Origin: Bacteroides sp. OF04-15BH
Lineage (GTDB): Bacteria > Bacteroidota > Bacteroidia > Bacteroidales > Bacteroidaceae
DNA: 64,000 bases
Assembly (NCBI RefSeq): GCF_003477995.1
Contig: NZ_QUEM01000011.1
Location: 1 to 64,000 of the forward strand
Direction: 5' to 3'
Numbering within the stretch: position 1 is the first letter of the stretch; every line of letters starts with the position of its first letter. A model generated the notes under the pieces. It was not told the origin of the DNA and searched no databases. It saw only the letters and a program-made list of their open reading frames with translations. The position numbers and the translations under genes are program-made. Shown one piece after another: positions 45,931 through 54,818 of the stretch.

Positions 45931-45964
45931 GGATGCGTTTTCCGGAGATTTTTTGAGATGTGAA

Positions 45965-46008
45965 ACAGAAAAAGGAGCTGCACCCGAATGAGGGATGCAG
46001 CTCCTTTT
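45965..46008 (-). terminator. Intrinsic terminator of pfkA
   Basis: AAAAGGAGCTGCA and TGCAGCTCCTTTT pair perfectly (45970-45982 with 45996-46008), with a T-rich tail on the minus strand, 29 bp after the stop. Confidence 0.85.
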
Positions 46009-46036
46009 GATATACCGGTAAACCAGACAGAAGGAA

Positions 46037-47017
46037 TTAGATGGACAGGATGCCCAATACGTTGATCAGCTCCTTCTTGATCGGTTTGTTGTTCTTGATG
46101 GCATTGGCGAACGGAACGTAAACGATTTCGTCGTCACGGATTCCGATCATCACGTTGCGCTGGCCTTCCAGAATGGCATTGATGGCACCCACACCCAGGC
46201 GTGAAGCCAAGATACGGTCGCTGGCGCTTGGTGAACCTCCGCGCTGCAGGTGGCCCAGGATAGATACACGCACATCATATTCCGGATATTCCTGTTTTAC
46301 ACGGTCGGCATAGTACATGGCACCGCATTTCGGGCTTTCGGAAACGATGACGATACTTGAGCTCTTGCTCTTACGGATACCACGTCCGATGAACTGCTCC
46401 AGCTGGTCGGCATTGGTGGAGTCTTCCGGAATGATGGCTGCTTCGGCACCGCTGGCGATGGCACTGTTCTGTGCCAGGAAGCCGGCATCGCGTCCCATTA
46501 CTTCGATGAAGAAGATACGCTCGTGTGAAGTCGCCGTGTCGCGGATTTTGTCCACGCACTCCACGATGGTATTCAGGGTAGTGTCATAACCGATGGTTGA
46601 GTCGGTTCCGTACAAGTCATTGTCGATAGTACCCGGAAGTCCGATACACGGAACGTCGTACTCCTCGGCAAAGATTCTTGCACCGGTGAGTGAGCCGTTA
46701 CCACCGATAACCACCAGTGCGTCGATGCCCTGTGCCACCATGTTGTCGTAGGCAACCTTACGGCCTTCTACGGTTTGGAACTCCTTGCAGCGGGCTGTCT
46801 TCAGGATGGTTCCGCCACGCTGAATGATATTACTTACGTTTTCGGTTGTGAACTCCTGAATCTCGTTGCGCAACAATCCCTCGAAGCCTCTGTAAATACC
46901 TTTTACCTTGAAGCCCTCGGCAATGGCGGTACGAGTCACCGCGCGGATGGCGGCATTCATTCCCGGAGCATCACCTCCGGAGGTCAGTACACCGATACAT
47001 TCAATCTTTTTTTTCAT
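46037..47017 (-). CDS. pfkA: ATP-dependent 6-phosphofructokinase
   Basis: 326 aa. It phosphorylates fructose-6-phosphate in glycolysis. Family A motifs: [17 protein letters not shown] at the N-terminus, GGNGSLTGA (ATP site; the Gly after GGNGS rather than Asp-Gly fits ATP use), [10 protein letters not shown] (catalytic Asp), [13 protein letters not shown] and [21 protein letters not shown] 47017 is chosen: it gives the standard N-terminus and lies 33 bp downstream of a -7 element, while the longer frame would begin upstream of the promoter. Confidence 0.95.
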   Translation of the reverse strand: MKKKIECIGVLTSGGDAPGMNAAIRAVTRTAIAEGFKVKGIYRGFEGLLRNEIQEFTTENVSNIIQRGGTILKTARCKEFQTVEGRKVAYDNMVAQGIDALVVIGGNGSLTGARIFAEEYDVPCIGLPGTIDNDLYGTDSTIGYDTTLNTIVECVDKIRDTATSHERIFFIEVMGRDAGFLAQNSAIASGAEAAIIPEDSTNADQLEQFIGRGIRKSKSSSIVIVSESPKCGAMYYADRVKQEYPEYDVRVSILGHLQRGGSPSASDRILASRLGVGAINAILEGQRNVMIGIRDDEIVYVPFANAIKNNKPIKKELINVLGILSI

Positions 47018-47049
47018 GCTCTGAATTCTATTAATGTTTGTGAGTACCA

Positions 47050-47080
47050 CAAAGGTACGATAAAACTGAGAATTTTCAGA
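47050..47080 (-). promoter_or_regulatory. Promoter of pfkA
   Basis: Minus strand: TCTG (47080-47077, one off TTTG), 19-bp spacer, -7 TACCTTTG (47057-47050). Confidence 0.6.
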
Positions 47081-47271
47081 TATGTGAATAGCGAAAAATA
47101 TATAAATATGTGTCATTCCGCTCCCCATGTGACATTCCTTTGTAGTTTGCCCCTCTTCCGGCGGCGGGGCAATGGGGGAGCAGGCAGGGAATGCTGAAAA
47201 TTCGAATGTTATAAATAATTAAAATATAAAAAATATGAGAATGCTCTGTTTTTATTGAGGAGAAAAAGATT

Positions 47272-47279
47272 TATCTTTG
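47272..47279 (+). promoter_or_regulatory. -7 element of rpsA
   Basis: TATCTTTG matches TAnnTTTG exactly. The leader to ATG 47345 is about 60 nt and AT-rich. No clear -33. Confidence 0.55.
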
Positions 47280-47344
47280 CGGCGAATTTTAAACAATATA
47301 ATGTCTAACATTATTAGTATTTTTATTATCAATTAATTAACTAA

Positions 47345-49132
47345 ATGGCAGATTTGAAAAATGTAGCTCCTCTGGCAGATTTTGACTGGGAAGCTTATGA
47401 AAGCGGTGACGCAGCAAACGTAAGTCGTGAAGAACAGCAGAAGGCTTACGAAGGTTCTTTGAACAAAGTAAACGATCACGAAGTTGTTGACGGTACTGTT
47501 ATCGCAATGAACAAGCGTGAGGTTGTTGTGAACATCGGCTTTAAATCAGACGGTATCATTCCTATGAGTGAGTTCCGTTACAATCCTGATTTGAAAGTAG
47601 GTGATGTTGTTGAGGTGTATATCGAAAATCAGGAAGACAAGAAGGGTCAGTTGATCCTGTCACACAAGAAGGCTCGTGCTACTCGTTCTTGGGATCGTGT
47701 TAACGAGGCTCTGGAGAAAGAAGAAATTATCAAGGGATACATCAAGTGCCGCACTAAGGGTGGTATGATCGTTGATGTATTCGGAATCGAGGCATTCTTG
47801 CCAGGTTCACAGATCGATGTTAAGCCAATCCGCGATTACGATGTATTCGTTGGCAAGACTATGGAATTCAAGGTGGTTAAGATCAACCAGGAATTCAAGA
47901 ATGTTGTTGTTTCTCACAAGGCTCTTATCGAGGCTGAGTTGGAGCAGCAGAAGAAGGAAATCATCAGCAAGCTGGAAAAAGGACAGGTATTGGAAGGTAC
48001 CGTTAAGAATATCACATCATACGGTGTATTCATCGACTTGGGTGGCGTAGACGGTTTGATCCACATCACTGACTTGTCATGGGGCCGCGTTAGCGATCCT
48101 CGCGAGGTTGTTCAGTTGGATCAGAAGATCAACGTGGTTATCCTCGACTTCGATGATGAGAAGAAGCGTATCGCTCTGGGCTTGAAGCAGCTCACTCCGC
48201 ACCCATGGGATGCTTTGGATCCTAACTTGAAGGTAGGTGACAAGGTTAAGGGTAAAGTTGTCGTTATGGCTGACTACGGTGCATTTATCGAAATCGCTCC
48301 GGGTGTAGAAGGTCTGATCCACGTTTCTGAAATGTCTTGGAGCCAGCACTTGCGTTCAGCTCAGGACTTCATGAAGGTGGGCGATGAAGTTGAGGCTGTT
48401 ATCCTGACTCTGGATCGCGAGGAGCGCAAGATGTCTCTGGGTATCAAGCAGCTGAAGGCTGATCCATGGGAGAACATCGAGGCTAAGTATCCTGTAGGTT
48501 CTAAGCACACTGCAAAGGTTCGCAACTTCACTAACTTCGGTGTATTTGTTGAGATCGAGGAAGGTGTTGACGGATTGATCCACATCTCTGACCTGTCTTG
48601 GACTAAGAAGATCAAGCATCCTTCAGAGTTCACTCAGATCGGTGCTGAGATCGAGGTTCAGGTTCTGGAGATCGACAAGGAGAACCGTCGTCTGAGCTTG
48701 GGTCACAAGCAGTTGGAGGAGAACCCATGGGATGTATTCGAGACTGTATTCACTCAGGATTCAGTTCACGAAGGAACTATCGTTGAGATGCTCGACAAGG
48801 GTGCCGTTATCCAGCTGGAGTACGGTGTAGAAGGTTTCGCAACTCCGAAGCACCTCGTTAAGGAAGATGGTTCACAGGCTCAGTTGAACGAGAAGTTGCC
48901 ATTCAAGGTTATCGAGTTCAACAAGGAAAGCAAGCGCATCATCCTGTCTCACAGCCGTATCTTCGAAGATGCACAGCGTGCTGAGGCTAAGGAAGCTAAG
49001 AAGGCTGCTGCTCCTAAGAAGTCATCAAAGAAGGAAGATACTCCGATGATTCAGAACCAGGCTGCATCAACTACTCTGGGTGACATCGATGCTTTGGCAG
49101 CTTTGAAGGCTCAGATGGAAAAAGGTGAATAA
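47345..49132 (+). CDS. rpsA: 30S ribosomal protein S1
   Basis: 595 aa with six S1 (OB-fold) repeats, recognisable by the recurring GVDGLIHITDLSW / GVEGLIHVSEMSW-type blocks and by the linkers HPWDALDPNLKVGD, DPWENIEAKYPVGS and NPWDVFETVF. It binds the mRNA leader during initiation, which matters in a phylum with weak Shine-Dalgarno sites. A Lys/Ala-rich C-terminal tail follows the last repeat. Codon bias is extreme, as for ribosomal proteins. Own promoter and terminator. Confidence 0.96.
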   Translation: MADLKNVAPLADFDWEAYESGDAANVSREEQQKAYEGSLNKVNDHEVVDGTVIAMNKREVVVNIGFKSDGIIPMSEFRYNPDLKVGDVVEVYIENQEDKKGQLILSHKKARATRSWDRVNEALEKEEIIKGYIKCRTKGGMIVDVFGIEAFLPGSQIDVKPIRDYDVFVGKTMEFKVVKINQEFKNVVVSHKALIEAELEQQKKEIISKLEKGQVLEGTVKNITSYGVFIDLGGVDGLIHITDLSWGRVSDPREVVQLDQKINVVILDFDDEKKRIALGLKQLTPHPWDALDPNLKVGDKVKGKVVVMADYGAFIEIAPGVEGLIHVSEMSWSQHLRSAQDFMKVGDEVEAVILTLDREERKMSLGIKQLKADPWENIEAKYPVGSKHTAKVRNFTNFGVFVEIEEGVDGLIHISDLSWTKKIKHPSEFTQIGAEIEVQVLEIDKENRRLSLGHKQLEENPWDVFETVFTQDSVHEGTIVEMLDKGAVIQLEYGVEGFATPKHLVKEDGSQAQLNEKLPFKVIEFNKESKRIILSHSRIFEDAQRAEAKEAKKAAAPKKSSKKEDTPMIQNQAASTTLGDIDALAALKAQMEKGE

Positions 49133-49154
49133 TTCTATTCAAGAATAAATAGCG

Positions 49155-49188
49155 AAGAGCGGTGTCCTCGGGTCACCGCTCTTTTTTT
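49155..49188 (+). terminator. Intrinsic terminator of rpsA
   Basis: AAGAGCGGTG (49155-49164) and CACCGCTCTT (49174-49183) pair perfectly, then T-run. It lies just before rnz. Confidence 0.88.
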
Positions 49189-49205
49189 ATAACAATTGGT
49201 GTTCT

Positions 49206-50120
49206 ATGGAAAAATTCGAAGTCAATATTCTGGGTTGCGGTTCTGCATTGCCTACGATGCGCCACTATCCCTCGGCACAGGTGGTGAATGTGCGCGACAA
49301 GCTCTTCATGATAGATTGCGGCGAAGGAGCCCAGTTGCAACTGCGCCGCTCGCGTCTGAAGTTCTCGCGCCTGAACCATATCTTTATTTCGCATCTGCAC
49401 GGCGACCACTGTTTCGGTCTGATCGGTCTGATTTCCACTTTCGGGCTGCTGGGGCGTACCGAAACGCTGCACATTTATGCGCCGGCACCGCTGGAATCCC
49501 TGCTGCGCCCGCAACTGGATTTCTTCTGTCAGGGAATGCCTTATGAGGTAGAGGTTCACGAACTTTCTGTCGAGACTTACTCTTTGGTCTACGAAGACCG
49601 TTCGGTCGAGGTCTATGCCTTTCCGTTGCGCCACCGGGTGCCCTGTATGGGCTTCTGCTTCCGCGAGAAACCCGTGTTGCCGCATATCATTCGCGAGAAA
49701 ATAGATTTCTATAAGGTGCCCGACTATGCCATTGCGCGCATCAAGCAGGGAGCCGATTGGGTGCTCGAGGACGGAACTGTGGTGCCCAATGCCCATTTTG
49801 TGCGTCCCGCGCAGCCGCCGCGCAGCTATGCCTACTGCTCGGACACCACTTATCTGCCCGAAATCGTTCCTTTCCTCAGAGGGGTGGACCTGCTTTATCA
49901 CGAGGCCACTTTTGCAGAATGCGACAAGCGCCGCGCCCGCGAAACCTGCCACAGTACGGCCCGTCAGGCAGCCGAAATGGCGCGGATGATCCGAGCCCGC
50001 CGGCTGTGCATCGGTCACTTCTCGGCCCGTTACGACGATGAGGAGCTGCTGCTCCAGGAGGCGCAGACCATCTTCCCCGATACGGTGCTGGCCCGTGAGA
50101 ATCTCAATCTGCAGATTTGA
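49206..50120 (+). CDS. rnz: Ribonuclease Z (tRNase Z)
   Basis: 304 aa metallo-beta-lactamase-fold endonuclease that trims tRNA 3' ends. The zinc motif FISHLHGDHCFGL (about residues 58-70) and N-terminal LGCGSALPT are diagnostic; later ligands appear in SDTTYLPE (Asp) and RLCIGHFSARY (His). An exosite-like arm is present around HRVPCMGFCFREK. It starts 17 bp after the rpsA terminator hairpin, so it needs a promoter I cannot place or depends on read-through. Confidence 0.94.
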   Translation: MEKFEVNILGCGSALPTMRHYPSAQVVNVRDKLFMIDCGEGAQLQLRRSRLKFSRLNHIFISHLHGDHCFGLIGLISTFGLLGRTETLHIYAPAPLESLLRPQLDFFCQGMPYEVEVHELSVETYSLVYEDRSVEVYAFPLRHRVPCMGFCFREKPVLPHIIREKIDFYKVPDYAIARIKQGADWVLEDGTVVPNAHFVRPAQPPRSYAYCSDTTYLPEIVPFLRGVDLLYHEATFAECDKRRARETCHSTARQAAEMARMIRARRLCIGHFSARYDDEELLLQEAQTIFPDTVLARENLNLQI

Positions 50121-50135
50121 TTTTTGTGCATATTG

Positions 50136-50167
50136 TTTGCTCCTTCAAAGAAAATACTTTATATTTG
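50136..50167 (+). promoter_or_regulatory. Promoter of the small secreted protein/L,D-transpeptidase pair
   Basis: -33 TTTG (50136-50139), 20-bp spacer, -7 TATATTTG (50160-50167): exact consensus. ATG follows at 50195. Confidence 0.85.
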
Positions 50168-50194
50168 TGACATTGAGAAAGGAAGTCAGGATTT

Positions 50195-50506
50195 ATGAAG
50201 AAGAAATACATTACACTTATATTGTTACTCACTTTGTTTTTGCCGGCTGTGACACCCGCCTATGCTTTTGCTGATATGCCTTCTGTGGGAATGATGGACG
50301 AACTGGCTCCATCCATTACCGTGCGTGGTAACCAACTTACGGTGCAGCATGCCGAGGGCATGGTGTTGGAAATCTATAACCTGGCCGGTCTGAAAGTGGG
50401 TTCGTTCAAGGTAGAGAGTTCGGAGCAGAGCATCAGCACTTCTCTGCCTAAGGGATGTTATATCCTGAAACTGGGAAAACTGGTACGTAAAATCTCTATC
50501 GGATAA
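50195..50506 (+). CDS. Small secreted protein resembling a stand-alone C-terminal sorting domain
   Basis: 103 aa. A signal peptide (YITLILLLTLFLPAVTPAYA, about 5-24) is followed by a single beta-sandwich of about 75 residues. Its pattern (LTVQHAEGMVLEIYNLAGLKV ... SLPKGCYILKLGKLVRKI) is that of the Por/T9SS type A C-terminal domain, but no cargo domain precedes it. No type IX secretion genes are in the window. It may be a minimal periplasmic beta-sandwich with another job. It is 9 bp before the L,D-transpeptidase gene and shares its promoter. Confidence 0.72.
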   Translation: MKKKYITLILLLTLFLPAVTPAYAFADMPSVGMMDELAPSITVRGNQLTVQHAEGMVLEIYNLAGLKVGSFKVESSEQSISTSLPKGCYILKLGKLVRKISIG

Positions 50507-50515
50507 TCTCATGTG

Positions 50516-52045
50516 ATGAAACTCGGAAAATGCCGTTCTTTATTTCTTGCTCTTAGTTGCGCCTTTATGTATTCCTGCGGACAGGAAGAGGTAGAGGTGC
50601 ACCGACAGGTGTCTGTTGATGACTTCGGGCAGTGGAATACGGATTCCTGCTCGCTGTATAGCGGAAAAATCAGAACGGAGATTGAAGAGCTGATTCATGA
50701 CAAACCGGCAACCTTGTATGCCGATGCCTTTCTCAACCGTTACTATCTGGAGAAAGGTTCCTTTCTCTGGATTACCCGTAATGGGGTAGACTCTCGGGCA
50801 GACAGTCTTTTGGCCTTGTGTTCCGATGCCAAAAGATGGGGTATGCCCTCAGCACTTTTCCAGACCCAACCGATACAAAAGGATCTGGAGCGTGTGCGTG
50901 CGCTGGATTTTGCTTCCTCTCAGGAAATCAGTGCCACATACGGTCGTCTGGAATACCGGCTCACACAACTTTATCTGCGCTTGCTCTGCGGACTGCGGTT
51001 TGGTCTGCTGGAGCCTTCGCGTGTGTTCAATCGTCTGGATGTGGCCGACACCACGCCTCAGGTGGTCTATACCCGTCTTTATGACATACCGACCGAGCGC
51101 GCCAATCAGGCCTATATCCGGCGGGCGCTGAACAACCTGAGTCATATTTCTTTTGTGGACAGCATACGGGCCAGTGAGCCCGCCACTCCGGCTTATCTGC
51201 GGATGCTGGCGCTGTATCTCTCCCCCGAATCCGAGTCTTACGGCCGCTATAAGGTGCTGGCCAACCTGGAGCGTCTGCGCTGGCGGCGCACGCAACCCGA
51301 CAAGCGTTATGTGTGGGTCAATATGGCTTCGCAGGAACTTATTGCCTGTGACGAGGCTGCCGGACGGAGCCTTGAAATGAAAATCTGCGGCGGCTCGCTG
51401 AAGCATAAAACCCCCTTGCTGCACTCCCGGATAGACTATATGCAGATAGATCCCTATTGGGTGATTCCTTTCAGCATCATCAAAAATGAGATTGCCGTGC
51501 GGCATGTGGGCGATTTGGGATATTATGAGCGCAACCGGATCAAGATTATCGAGAAGGGCAGCGGGGAAGAAGTTGACCCTGCCGACGTGAGTGCGTCCAT
51601 GCTGCTTTCGGGCAATTACATGCTCCGTCAGGAAAGAGGCGAAGGGAACTCGCTGGGGCGCATGATATTCCGCTTTACGAACAATTTCGCCGTCTTTCTT
51701 CACGACACGAACAACAAGGGGGCTTTTGCCCGCAGCAATCGGGCCATCAGTCACGGATGTATCCGTCTGGAGAAACCTTTGGAGCTGGCTTCGTTCCTGA
51801 TAGACGATGACGAAACGATGGATAAGGTGCGCCTCTCGCTCGACCTGCCGCCGACAACCGACAAGGGAAGGCGCTGGCAGCAGTCCGACAATTTTAAACC
51901 GATGAGCTATTACCGCTTTTCTGCGCCATATCCTCTGTTCATCACCTACCAGACGCTGTATTTTGATGCGTCGGGAAAGCTGCGCTCCTGCGGCGACCCT
52001 TATGGTTACGACCGTATTATCATAGAGAAACTAAAAAACATATAA
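50516..52045 (+). CDS. L,D-transpeptidase, YcbB-like lipoprotein
   Basis: 510 aa from ATG 50516. The signal peptide ends near FMYSCGQ, compatible with lipidation. The N-terminal part is the YcbB-type helical and scaffold region; the YkuD catalytic domain is C-terminal with RAISHGCIRLEKP (His413, Cys415), and an upstream RYVWVNMASQELIACDE strand typical of YcbB. It makes 3-3 peptidoglycan crosslinks or attaches proteins to peptidoglycan. Co-transcribed with the small secreted protein. Confidence 0.88.
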   Translation: MKLGKCRSLFLALSCAFMYSCGQEEVEVHRQVSVDDFGQWNTDSCSLYSGKIRTEIEELIHDKPATLYADAFLNRYYLEKGSFLWITRNGVDSRADSLLALCSDAKRWGMPSALFQTQPIQKDLERVRALDFASSQEISATYGRLEYRLTQLYLRLLCGLRFGLLEPSRVFNRLDVADTTPQVVYTRLYDIPTERANQAYIRRALNNLSHISFVDSIRASEPATPAYLRMLALYLSPESESYGRYKVLANLERLRWRRTQPDKRYVWVNMASQELIACDEAAGRSLEMKICGGSLKHKTPLLHSRIDYMQIDPYWVIPFSIIKNEIAVRHVGDLGYYERNRIKIIEKGSGEEVDPADVSASMLLSGNYMLRQERGEGNSLGRMIFRFTNNFAVFLHDTNNKGAFARSNRAISHGCIRLEKPLELASFLIDDDETMDKVRLSLDLPPTTDKGRRWQQSDNFKPMSYYRFSAPYPLFITYQTLYFDASGKLRSCGDPYGYDRIIIEKLKNI

Positions 52046-52071
52046 AGACAAGCATACACTGTGCCTAGGCA

Positions 52072-52617
52072 ATGAATATGACAATCAATGAGGAAGAACT
52101 GGTGAGGCAGTTGCAGGACAAATCCATGCAGCGTGCCGCTTTTGCCCGTATGGTGTCGGTATACAGCGAACCTATCTATTGGCAGATTCGCCGGATTGTA
52201 CTGTCGCACGATGATGCAAATGATCTTTTGCAGAACACGTTTATCAAGGCGTGGACCAATCTGGAATCCTTTCGCGGCGATTCCAAAATTTCCACCTGGC
52301 TTTATCGCATCGCCATCAATGAGGCGCTGAATTTTGTGCAGAAGCAGAAAAATCATTTTAGTCTGGATGAAGACTCCAGTGTGGTTGACTTCCTGATGAG
52401 CGATGAGTTTTTTGACGGAGACGAGTTGCAGGCCCAGTTGCAGGAAGTCATAGCCCGTCTGCCGGAGAAACAGCGCCTGGTGTTTCAGATGAAATACTTT
52501 CAGGACATGAAGTATGAAGAAATCAGCGAGATTCTCGGCACGACTGTCGGGGCGCTGAAGGCCACATATCATCACGCAGTCAAAAAGATAGCAGAATTTT
52601 TTCAAGAAGAAGATTAA
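52072..52617 (+). CDS. ECF-type RNA polymerase sigma factor
   Basis: 181 aa. Sigma region 2 (DANDLLQNTFIKAWTNLESF, then STWLYRIAINEALNF) and region 4 (LPEKQRLVFQMKYFQDMKYE, then EISEILGTTVGALKATYH) are complete; region 3 is absent as in ECF factors. It directs RNA polymerase to a stress regulon. The next two genes on the strand encode a probable membrane anti-sigma and a small secreted protein, the usual layout for envelope-stress control. An alternative ATG lies two codons in. Confidence 0.92.
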   Translation: MNMTINEEELVRQLQDKSMQRAAFARMVSVYSEPIYWQIRRIVLSHDDANDLLQNTFIKAWTNLESFRGDSKISTWLYRIAINEALNFVQKQKNHFSLDEDSSVVDFLMSDEFFDGDELQAQLQEVIARLPEKQRLVFQMKYFQDMKYEEISEILGTTVGALKATYHHAVKKIAEFFQEED

Positions 52618-52666
52618 ACCTTTTCGTCTTTGTATTGTCTTATAGGTGTACAAAGTAGGAGTCATT

Positions 52667-53050
52667 ATGAGAGAAGAAGATATTATTCGTAGAAAGTTTG
52701 GCAACAAAGAACCATTCACCGTGCCGGAGAACTATTTCGCAGACTTTGCGGAGCGGCTGATGAATGAATTGCCGGAAAAGAATGCTCCGGTAGTGCACAC
52801 GCCGACTGCCAAGGTGCGCCATTTGCGCTACTGGCTGGCTACAGCGGCGGTGCTCTGTTCTGTGGCCGTGACCGGTGCCTGGATTTATCTGAAGCAGGCT
52901 TCCGCTTCAAAAACTCCGGTTGCCTCTGTGGCTGTGGAGCGCGAAATCAATGTTTCTTCGGAAACTGAGTCGCTCTATATGGAGGACATGCTGGACTATG
53001 CTTTGGTTGATAATAGTGAGATTGCCATGTATCTCACAGGTTCAAATTAA
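52667..53050 (+). CDS. Probable anti-sigma factor, single-pass membrane protein
   Basis: 127 aa from ATG 52667, which has a good AGGAG site 6 bp upstream; a GTG-initiated extension is ignored. Cytoplasmic N-terminus (about 1-50, containing FTVPENYFADFAERLMNELP), one transmembrane helix (LATAAVLCSVAVTGAWIYL, about 51-69), and a short acidic periplasmic tail. The FTVPENYF motif is common in proteins encoded after Bacteroidetes ECF factors. The anti-sigma role is inferred from position and topology. Confidence 0.72.
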   Translation: MREEDIIRRKFGNKEPFTVPENYFADFAERLMNELPEKNAPVVHTPTAKVRHLRYWLATAAVLCSVAVTGAWIYLKQASASKTPVASVAVEREINVSSETESLYMEDMLDYALVDNSEIAMYLTGSN

Positions 53051-53068
53051 TTTATGAGTTTTATTGTT

Positions 53069-53551
53069 ATGAAAAAACAATTGTTACTGATTGTTCTGCT
53101 GGCCTTTGGATGGCTGACCGAACTTTCGGCTCAGCAGAACGGGCCACACAACTTTTCTCCGCAAAAATTCCGTGAGGAAATGGAGGATTATATTATTCTC
53201 AGTACCGGTATGACGGCACTCGACGCCAAGAACTTCTTTCCGTTATATCATGAGTTGCATGACAAACAGCGGAAAATCAATAAGGAAATCATGAAGCTCA
53301 AGCGCATACACAAAAATGAAAATCCTACGGAAAAGGAGTGCAAGGAGTGCGTGGAGCGGATTATGGAACTGAAAGTGGAGTCTGCCGAGTTGGAACAGGC
53401 TTACTTTAAGAAGATGTGCAAGGTGGTGTCTCCGAAGAAGGTACACGCCGTGATGATTGCCGAAGACAAGTTCCATCGCCGGATGTTGCAGAACATTCCC
53501 AGTAACAAGAGATTTATTAAGCTGATACCTTCGCAAGGTCCGAAGAAATAA
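53069..53551 (+). CDS. Small secreted helical protein, Spy/CpxP-like
   Basis: 160 aa from ATG 53069, giving a clean signal peptide (QLLLIVLLAFGWLTELSAQ); an ATG five codons earlier is possible. The mature part is helical and charged (FPLYHELHDKQRKINKEIMK, KECVERIMELKVESAELEQ) with a KECKEC pair, similar in size and character to Spy/CpxP/ZraP-type periplasmic chaperones or sensors, although no LTxxQ motif is seen. Third gene after the sigma factor, so a sensing or output role in that circuit is likely. Confidence 0.7.
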   Translation: MKKQLLLIVLLAFGWLTELSAQQNGPHNFSPQKFREEMEDYIILSTGMTALDAKNFFPLYHELHDKQRKINKEIMKLKRIHKNENPTEKECKECVERIMELKVESAELEQAYFKKMCKVVSPKKVHAVMIAEDKFHRRMLQNIPSNKRFIKLIPSQGPKK

Positions 53552-53553
53552 AA

Positions 53554-53590
53554 AAAGGGGCGCTTCTCAGCGTCCCTTTATTTCGTTTTT
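53554..53590 (+). terminator. Terminator of the sigma-factor operon
   Basis: AAAGGGGCGCT and AGCGTCCCTTT pair with one wobble around TCTC, followed by ATTTCGTTTTT. The next 150 bp to the convergent kinase gene are AT-rich with no gene. Confidence 0.75.
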
Positions 53591-53740
53591 AGGTATTAGT
53601 TTTGTCTTAAGGTAAAAAGATTGTTTTCAGGATAACGATGCAAAGGTAATTGTATTTTTCTAACATTACAAATATATTTTTATGTTATAAAACATGTTTG
53701 TGTTTTATTCTGTAAAAACACCTGAAATGCCTTTAACAAT

Positions 53741-54598
53741 CTACTTACCGATATAGTATTTCAATAGGCCGTCCATTGGGTCCTGGATCACGGTTCCCAG
53801 TTGGAAGCCTCTTTGCTGGAGACATTCTTTCAGTTCTTCCTGAAAATAGAAGGCAATGCTTCCGATAAAGGAAACCTGTGTGCTTTGCGGCCGGTATGCT
53901 TCCAGATTATAGAATATGAAATCGTCGAAGGCGTTGCAGAGCAGCGCATGTATTTCTTTTTCATCTTTGTGCCGATGCAGGAAAGGAGTGAGCGAGGCCA
54001 GAAAACGGTTGGCCATAGGAGCACGGTAGGTACGCTCGATGACGGTGCCCATATCCAGTCCGTATTCTTCCTGAAAGGCTTGCCGAATGGGTGCCGGCAA
54101 CTTTCCCTTGAACAAAGCCCGCAGCAGTATTTTTCCCAAATAGGCTCCGCTGCCTTCGTCTCCTAAGATATAGCCCAGTGCCGGAGTCTGTGCGGCTATC
54201 TTTTTGCCGTCGTACAGACAGGAGTTGGCTCCGGTTCCCAGAATGCAGGCAATTCCTGTGCTTTGCTGAAACAGGCTGCGGGCAGCTCCCAGCATGTCGC
54301 TGTATACCTCTATGGTCTTTGTTCCGAAACACGCTTGCAGGATTTCGGCCATAAAGCTTTTTCGGGCTTCTGTGCAGCCGGCACCGTAAAAGAAAATCTT
54401 TTCCGGTTTTGAGGTCGAGAAGATATTTTCTTGCTTCTGAAGGGCCGGAAACAGTTCCTGATGGATGATGTTCAGAATGACTTCGCGGTCTTGTGTCGAA
54501 GGGTTGATTCCCGTGGTGGTGATGCGTATCTGTCTGTCGGTTTCCAGGGCAAAGCACCAGGTACATTTGCTGGAACCGCTGTCTGTAATCAGTATCAT
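53741..54598 (-). CDS. BadF/BadG-family sugar kinase, GlcNAc-kinase-like
   Basis: 285 aa from ATG 54598, which starts the phosphate-1 motif MILITDSGSSKCTW. The ASKHA kinase motifs continue with FFYGAGCTEA, ACILGTGANSCLYDG (phosphate 2) and LGYILGDEGSGAYLGK, matching the N-acetylglucosamine/N-acetylmuramate kinase group. It may phosphorylate aminosugars recovered from peptidoglycan or host glycans. It stands alone, divergent from valS. An upstream frame extension (MHEMPKNKKI) is disregarded. Confidence 0.85.
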   Translation of the reverse strand: MILITDSGSSKCTWCFALETDRQIRITTTGINPSTQDREVILNIIHQELFPALQKQENIFSTSKPEKIFFYGAGCTEARKSFMAEILQACFGTKTIEVYSDMLGAARSLFQQSTGIACILGTGANSCLYDGKKIAAQTPALGYILGDEGSGAYLGKILLRALFKGKLPAPIRQAFQEEYGLDMGTVIERTYRAPMANRFLASLTPFLHRHKDEKEIHALLCNAFDDFIFYNLEAYRPQSTQVSFIGSIAFYFQEELKECLQQRGFQLGTVIQDPMDGLLKYYIGK

Positions 54599-54776
54599 AA
54601 TCTTTTTGTTTTTTGGCATTTCGTGCAAAAATAGTAAAAAAGCCTTTTTCGCGGCAGCTTTTCCGGAGATATTGTTGGGGCTGTCTCTGATCCTTCAGAA
54701 TTTGCTTTGAAGCAAGAAAAGAGGTCTTCCGCAGATTTATCCCGTCATATTCTGTGGTAGTTTACCCGATTTTGTG

Positions 54777-54784
54777 TAAATTTG
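54777..54784 (+). promoter_or_regulatory. -7 element of valS
   Basis: TAAATTTG matches TAnnTTTG exactly. TGTG at 54753-54756, 20 bp upstream, is a weak -33. The start codon is 35 bp downstream, too near for a T-box leader. Confidence 0.6.
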
Positions 54785-54818
54785 CAACATAATATGAATA
54801 GATAAACAACAAATTTAT

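Noticed and set aside
54599..54818. T-box or other riboswitch before valS
   Set aside because: The -7 element lies only 35 bp before the start codon, leaving no room for a structured leader.
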